NCBI GenBank assembly: GCA_943787405.1
Contig: CALSMH010000008.1
Coordinates: 1-43,166 of the forward strand
Direction of reading: 5' to 3'
Source: an uncultured Nitrosomonadaceae bacterium
Lineage (GTDB): Bacteria > Pseudomonadota > Gammaproteobacteria > Burkholderiales > Nitrosomonadaceae
Length of the DNA: 43,166 nt
Every line of letters starts with the position of its first letter. The first letter of the stretch is position 1. The notes below the pieces were generated by a model. That model was not told where the DNA came from and did not search any database. It saw only the letters and a list, made by a program, of their open reading frames with translations. Below, piece after piece: positions 38,608 to 43,166 of this stretch. The position numbers were made by a program, and so were the translations under genes.

Positions 38608-39712
38608 ATGGAAGCGGAACAAATAAACGCCATTGCCAGTCATCTTTCTGATCTAAATACTCGGTCAACAGAGCTTCGGAGGCATCTTTGACTTTGACGC
38701 AAAGAAAGAACGTAGTGATGAAATCTCATTTCTAGAAGAAGACCCGGAAATTTGGAAAGATAGCAAGCGCGCTCAGGAATTAGGCCGTGAAAAGAAAATA
38801 TTAGACAAAATTGTGTTAACTCTAGAAACAATTAAGCTGCAACTACAAGACTCTATTGATTTGTTCCAAATGGCAAAAGAAGAAAATGATATTGTAGTGC
38901 TAGAAAGTATCCGTGCCGATGCAGCAAAGTTAGAAACAAATGTTGCAAATATGGAGTTCTGCAACATGTTCTCCAATCCAATGGATCCAAATAACTGCTT
39001 CTTAGAAATCCAATCTGGCTCAGGTGGTACAGAAGCACAGGATTGGGCAGCAATGCTTGAGCGCATGTACCTACGATATTGTGAGCGACGTGATTACAAG
39101 GTTGAAGTACTTGAGGAGTCCTCTGGTGAAGTGGCAGGAATTAAGAGCGCCTCTCTAAAAATATCTGGTGACTATGCATATGGCTATTTGCGTACCGAAA
39201 GCGGCATCCACCGCTTAGTAAGGAAATCCCCCTTTGATTCTGGTAGTCGCCGTCATACCTCGTTTGCAAGCGTATTTATTTACCCAGAAGTGGATGATAC
39301 CATCGAGATTGAAATTAATCCCGCAGATTTGCGAGTAGATACATATCGCGCCTCCGGAGCAGGTGGTCAGCACATTAACAAAACCGATTCAGCTATCCGT
39401 ATTACTCATAATCCTTCGGGCATTGTTGTTTCCTGTCAGAATGACAGGTCTCAGCACCGTAACCGTGCAGAGGCAATGGCAATGTTGAAATCACGCCTTT
39501 ATGAAGTGGAATTACGCAAACAAAGTGATGAGAAACAAGCTATGGAAGATTCTAAAACTGATATAGGATGGGGGCATCAAATACGTTCTTACGTATTAGA
39601 TCAATCACGCATTAAGGATCTAAGAACGGGCCTAGAAATTGGTAATACTCAAGGGGTACTGGACGGGGGATTAGATGAATTTATCAAAACAAGCTTAAAA
39701 AAGGGAGTTTAA
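38608..39712 (+). CDS. prfB: Peptide chain release factor 2, made by programmed +1 frameshift
   Basis: RF2 ends translation at UGA and UAA. The frame opens at ATG 38608 and runs 27 codons to an in-frame TGA (38689-38691). A +1 shift at CTT continues as Leu-Asp-Phe-Asp and runs to 39712, giving 367 residues, close to the 365 of E. coli RF2. The stop-codon recognition tripeptide SPF (in [13 protein letters not shown]) and the peptidyl-hydrolysis motif GGQ ([10 protein letters not shown]) are both present. A plain ORF call from the next ATG (38813) would lose about 68 residues. lysS, its usual partner, follows after an opposite-strand msrB. Confidence 0.97.
38678..38692 (+). promoter_or_regulatory. 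prfB programmed frameshift site
   Basis: GGAGG (38678-38682) acts as an internal Shine-Dalgarno, three bases before the slippery CTT (38686-38688) and TGA, followed by C. Spacing and the CTT-TGA-C core are the same as in the classic RF2 autoregulation site: low RF2 lets the ribosome slip and make more RF2. Confidence 0.97.
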
Positions 39713-39738
39713 TTCCTAATGAAAAAGCCACTATCAGT

Positions 39739-40200
39739 TCATTCTATTTTGTTTTCTTTGCTATCACTATCTATATAATCCTTGTACCTTTCTTCACTTA
39801 GACTATCAACTGGGATGAATCGTAAAGATGCAGAATTGATACAGTAGCGCTTCCCTGTTGGACTTGGTCCATCAGTAAAAACATGCCCAAGATGAGAATC
39901 AGCATACCCTGAGCGCACTTCAGTTCGCACCATACCATATTCATTATCTTGCTTTTCAATGATTCCACTATTCTGAACCGGTCGTGTGAAACTTGGCCAG
40001 CCAGTACCTGAATCATATTTATCCAATGAACTAAAAAGTGACTCGCCCGATACCACGTCCACATAAAGCCCAGGTTCAGAATTATTCCAATATAAATTTC
40101 TGAAAGGTTCTTCCGTACCACCTTTCTGTGTAACTTTAAACTGTTCAGCTGACAATTTACTTTTCAACTCAGTTAGATTTAATTTTTCTAGATTTTCCAT
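39739..40200 (-). CDS. msrB: Peptide methionine (R)-S-oxide reductase
   Basis: Repairs the R form of methionine sulfoxide in proteins. The 153-residue protein has [28 protein letters not shown] in adjacent motifs, [18 protein letters not shown], and the catalytic Cys120 in [14 protein letters not shown]. The two CxxC zinc pairs of many MsrB proteins are absent, so it is the zinc-free type. No signal peptide is seen, so it is cytoplasmic. It lies on the minus strand between prfB and lysS, which are usually adjacent, so it appears inserted there. Confidence 0.95.
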   Translation of the reverse strand: MENLEKLNLTELKSKLSAEQFKVTQKGGTEEPFRNLYWNNSEPGLYVDVVSGESLFSSLDKYDSGTGWPSFTRPVQNSGIIEKQDNEYGMVRTEVRSGYADSHLGHVFTDGPSPTGKRYCINSASLRFIPVDSLSEERYKDYIDSDSKENKIE

Positions 40201-40351
40201 AGAGGGGACAAATTTCTGTTAATTTTTCCTATACGATATTCTAACAATCTAACATTCATAATTAGCGAAGAGCATATAAATACTAAGATCCAAAAAGAGC
40301 CTGCCAAGTACCTGATTCCGCAAGATGATAGCGCATAATGTTACACAACGA

Positions 40352-40357
40352 TATAAT
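40352..40357 (+). promoter_or_regulatory. Possible -10 element of lysS
   Basis: A consensus TATAAT lies 48 bases upstream of the lysS ATG in the 205-base gap after the msrB start. No convincing -35 is seen, but lysS needs its own promoter because msrB lies on the opposite strand. Confidence 0.3.
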
Positions 40358-40405
40358 TGATAACATATATTCGAAAAAAATAATAAGTTTTGTTAAGGTT
40401 AAAAA

Positions 40406-41911
40406 ATGAGCGAACAAGAACAAAAGGCACCACAAAATACAAATCAAATTATTGCGGAGCGTCGCGCTAAATTAGCTACTTTGCGTGAGACAGGGGCTGC
40501 TTTTCCAAATGATTTTCGCCGTAATCATCTTGCCTCAGACCTCCATAAGAAATATGGCGATCAATCAAACGATACTCTGGAGAAAGACCCAATATCTGTT
40601 GAGGTAGCTGGGCGCATGATTCTAAAACGTGTAATGGGTAAAGCTAGCTTCGCCACTATTCAAGATATGAGCGGGCATATTCAACTATACATTAGTAATG
40701 ATATTACAGGTGAGTCTGCACATGCCGCATTCAAGCATTTTGATTTAGGCGATATTTTAGGTGTCCATGGAACACTGTTTATAACTAAGTCAGGTGAACT
40801 TACAATACGTGTAAAAAGCTTACGCCTGCTGACTAAGTCATTACGCCCCTTGCCAGAAAAGTTTCATGGGCTGACTGACCAGGAACAAAAATATCGTCAG
40901 CGTTATCTTGATCTGATCTCTAATGAAGATACACGTAAAGTATTTTTAACTCGGTCTAGAATTATTCAGTCTATTCGTGCTTTTTTTGAAGAAAGAGGTT
41001 ATCTAGAAGTAGAAACACCAATGATGCACCCTATTCCAGGTGGTGCGGCAGCTCGCCCTTTTATCACACATCACAATGCTTTAAATATGGATTTCTATTT
41101 ACGAATAGCACCGGAACTATATTTAAAGCGTCTAGTAGTAAGCGGTATGGAGAAGGTCTTTGAAATAAATCGCAGTTTCAGAAATGAAGGCATTTCTACA
41201 CGCCACAATCCTGAGTTCACCATGCTGGAATTTTACGAAGCTTACCAGGATCATATATATCTTATGAATCTTACTGAAACGCTAATTCGAGAATTAGCAA
41301 TAAAGGTTCTAGGTACTACCGAAATTTCTTATCAAGGATATAAAATTAATCTTTCAAACCCATTTCTGCGATTATCTATCACCCAAGCGATTCAGAAATT
41401 TCACCCGGAACACACTGATGCGCAATTAAACGACCGCGCATACCTAATTAAAAAACTAGAAGCTCTCAATATTAGCTATAAACCTGAAGATGGAATAGGT
41501 AAATTACAGCTTTCTTTATTTGATGAAACAACCGAACATTTATTAATGGACCCGACCTTTATTGTTGATTATCCATCAGACGTTTCACCGTTAGCTCGTA
41601 GAAATGATAAGAATCCAGGGGTGACTGACCGCTTTGAACTCTATATAACCGGGCGTGAAATGGCTAATGGATTTTCAGAGTTAAATGATCCGGAAGATCA
41701 GGCGGCCCGTTTCCAAGAGCAAGTACGTGCTAAAGAGTCTGGTGATAAAGAAGCCATGCACTATGATGGTGACTATATCCGAGCATTAGAGCATGGCCTA
41801 CCCCCTACTGCCGGAGAAGGTATAGGTATAGACCGTTTAATTATGTTACTTACTGATAGTCCTAGTATTCGGGACGTAATTTTATTTCCTCATTTGCGTC
41901 GTGAAGATTAA
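40406..41911 (+). CDS. lysS: Lysyl-tRNA synthetase, class II
   Basis: Charges tRNA-Lys; 501 residues, the usual bacterial length. The N-terminal OB-fold anticodon-binding domain covers about 60-165 ([21 protein letters not shown]). Motif 1 region is [24 protein letters not shown] (spread over it), motif 2 is [21 protein letters not shown], and motif 3 is [24 protein letters not shown] precedes the ATG at fair spacing. copA follows 95 bases later on the same strand. Confidence 0.97.
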   Translation: MSEQEQKAPQNTNQIIAERRAKLATLRETGAAFPNDFRRNHLASDLHKKYGDQSNDTLEKDPISVEVAGRMILKRVMGKASFATIQDMSGHIQLYISNDITGESAHAAFKHFDLGDILGVHGTLFITKSGELTIRVKSLRLLTKSLRPLPEKFHGLTDQEQKYRQRYLDLISNEDTRKVFLTRSRIIQSIRAFFEERGYLEVETPMMHPIPGGAAARPFITHHNALNMDFYLRIAPELYLKRLVVSGMEKVFEINRSFRNEGISTRHNPEFTMLEFYEAYQDHIYLMNLTETLIRELAIKVLGTTEISYQGYKINLSNPFLRLSITQAIQKFHPEHTDAQLNDRAYLIKKLEALNISYKPEDGIGKLQLSLFDETTEHLLMDPTFIVDYPSDVSPLARRNDKNPGVTDRFELYITGREMANGFSELNDPEDQAARFQEQVRAKESGDKEAMHYDGDYIRALEHGLPPTAGEGIGIDRLIMLLTDSPSIRDVILFPHLRRED

Positions 41912-42006
41912 ATTTTAATTTATTTCACTATATAGCTGAAACTATTGCGCTCATACCTGTTCCAATAATTCTATTATTTAGTATATCTACATAACTAGGA
42001 ATCACT

Positions 42007-43166
42007 TTGACGCCTCCTAATTTCAGGAAAATAGAAATACCTATAGAGGGGATGACTTGCACGGCCTGTTCAACTCGCATAGAGAAAGCTCTAAATAAGC
42101 TCCCTGGCGTGCATGCAACGGTTAACCTTGCCAATGAAAAGGCACGAATTAAATTTGATGACACTCTGGTTATACTCGATAAATTAATTGATTCTATTGA
42201 GAAAACAGGGTTTCATGTTTCCCCCCAATCAGTACAGCTACAAATTAGTGGGATGACCTGTTCTGAATGTAGCGGACGCATTAAGAAAAAATTAAACAAA
42301 CTTCCAGGAGTCACTGCTACCGTTAATTTAGTAACTGAAAGATCCCTTATTAATTTCAGACCTGGCTCTGTAACAGTAAGCGACTTGATTTCCGTTATTG
42401 TTAAAGAAGGCTATAACGCGACCGAAATCAACGAAACCAATCGTGCAAAAGAAAAATCTCGACAAATAGCTACCTACAGGGCAGAACTTTTAATGTTCTG
42501 GATCTCTGCGGCCCTTACCCTTCCATTAATGTTACATATGGGTACAATTTTTTCAGATACAACTACAGAGTTGCTGCCACGCTGGCTGCAGTGGCTACTG
42601 GCCACACCCGTACAATTTTGGATCGGCATGCGTTTCTATAAAGGCGCATGGTTTGCACTTCGTGGGGGTAGTGCAAACATGGATGTTTTAGTTTCACTTG
42701 GAACAAGCGTCGCATATTTTCTTAGTGCAATTGTTACGTTATTAGGGCTAAATCAACATATTTATTTTGAGTCAAGTGCAGCCATCATCACACTTGTTCT
42801 GTTAGGAAAATTAATGGAAGCCCGTGCCAAAAATAAAACTTCGGCAGCTATTGAAAAGCTTATAGCACTACAGCCTAGAACTGCACGAGTAGAGCGTGAT
42901 GGTCAGACCGTTGAAATTAATGCGAATGCTATTAAGCTAAATGACATTTTTATTGTGCGCCCAGGTGAAAGTCTGCCGGTAGATGGAATTGTTACTGAGG
43001 GATCATCTAGTATTAATGAATCTATGCTAACTGGCGAGAGCCTACCAGTTCCAAAGAATTTTGGGACAAAAGTATATGCTGCAACAATGAATCAACAAGG
43101 ATTACTCAAATGTCGGGCTACCAATATTGGTAGCCAAACACAACTTGCAGCTATCATTAGATTAGT
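42007..43166 (+). CDS. copA: Copper-exporting P1B-type ATPase, 5' part (runs off the window)
   Basis: Cu(I) efflux ATPase of the inner membrane. The frame is open from TTG 42007 to the last base, about 386 codons. TTG is the likely start: AGGA lies six bases upstream, an in-frame stop is at 41992, and the next ATG (42052) would cut into the first metal-binding domain. Two HMA domains carry MTCTAC (Cys18, Cys21) and MTCSEC (Cys85, Cys88). Membrane helices follow from about residue 160, with the [15 protein letters not shown] segment, and then the actuator domain with [12 protein letters not shown]. The CPC and DKTGT motifs would lie beyond the window edge. Confidence 0.93.
   Translation, partial: MTPPNFRKIEIPIEGMTCTACSTRIEKALNKLPGVHATVNLANEKARIKFDDTLVILDKLIDSIEKTGFHVSPQSVQLQISGMTCSECSGRIKKKLNKLPGVTATVNLVTERSLINFRPGSVTVSDLISVIVKEGYNATEINETNRAKEKSRQIATYRAELLMFWISAALTLPLMLHMGTIFSDTTTELLPRWLQWLLATPVQFWIGMRFYKGAWFALRGGSANMDVLVSLGTSVAYFLSAIVTLLGLNQHIYFESSAAIITLVLLGKLMEARAKNKTSAAIEKLIALQPRTARVERDGQTVEINANAIKLNDIFIVRPGESLPVDGIVTEGSSSINESMLTGESLPVPKNFGTKVYAATMNQQGLLKCRATNIGSQTQLAAIIRL

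Noticed and set aside
38689-38691. TGA in prfB as a selenocysteine codon or a disabling mutation
   Set aside because: The context is the known RF2 frameshift signal and the +1 frame continues as a full-length RF2.
41928-42164. 78-codon minus-strand reading frame over the copA start
   Set aside because: It runs antisense to clear HMA-domain coding sequence and has no similarity that I recognise; a shadow frame.

Overview
The window is ordinary chromosome from an AT-rich betaproteobacterium. The gene blocks lolB-ispE-tRNA-Gln-prs-rplY-pth, rpsP-rimM-trmD-rplS, yciB-yciI-bolA-ppiC, ispD-ispF, prfB/lysS and leuS-holA-proA are all in the order usual for that class. A phosphoribulokinase points to a Calvin-cycle autotroph. 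Together with a secreted DUF411 copper protein coupled to a c-type cytochrome and a copper-exporting ATPase, it makes an ammonia oxidiser of the Nitrosomonas type a reasonable guess. That placement is inferred from gene content and style, not from a marker gene.

Layout. 1-6.0 kb (minus): pth, rplY, prs, two tandem tRNA-Gln genes, ispE, lolB and a TPR lipoprotein. 6.4-8.8 kb (plus): mutM, proC, yggT. 8.9-10.1 kb (plus): DUF411 protein and cytochrome c. 10.2-15.2 kb (minus): rplS, trmD, rimM, rpsP, polA. 15.2-17.8 kb (plus): a LOG-family remnant fused in frame to a DUF2782 gene, then thrB and a BPSS1780-type membrane protein. 17.8-21.0 kb (minus): uvrD-type helicase and prk. 21.3-28.4 kb (plus): leuS, holA, proA and lpdA with a lipoyl domain. 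28.5-29.7 kb (minus): MidA-like methyltransferase. 29.9-32.6 kb (plus): folM-like reductase, yciB, yciI, bolA, ppiC. 32.7-33.8 kb (minus): alr. 34.0-35.3 kb (plus): lplT. 35.3-38.5 kb (minus): family-4 uracil-DNA glycosylase, rimI, tsaB, ispF, ispD. 38.6-43.2 kb: prfB with its programmed +1 frameshift, msrB on the opposite strand, lysS, and the 5' part of copA running off the end.

Most genes serve translation and its quality control (pth, rplY, rplS, rpsP, rimM, trmD, leuS, lysS, prfB, tsaB, rimI, tRNAs), DNA replication and repair (polA, holA, uvrD, mutM, UDG), or isoprenoid, proline, threonine and cell-wall precursor synthesis. I see no phage, IS element, CRISPR array, toxin-antitoxin pair or defence island, and no clear new multi-gene system. 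The points worth a second look are small-scale: the chimeric LOG-DUF2782 reading frame, a (KKEV)n minisatellite tail on ribosomal protein L19, a heptanucleotide repeat just upstream of a TTG-started tsaB, a diverged tandem tRNA-Gln pair, the copper/cytochrome pair with a hairpin in its leader, an altered catalytic motif in the uracil-DNA glycosylase, and the absence of lptE from its usual place.
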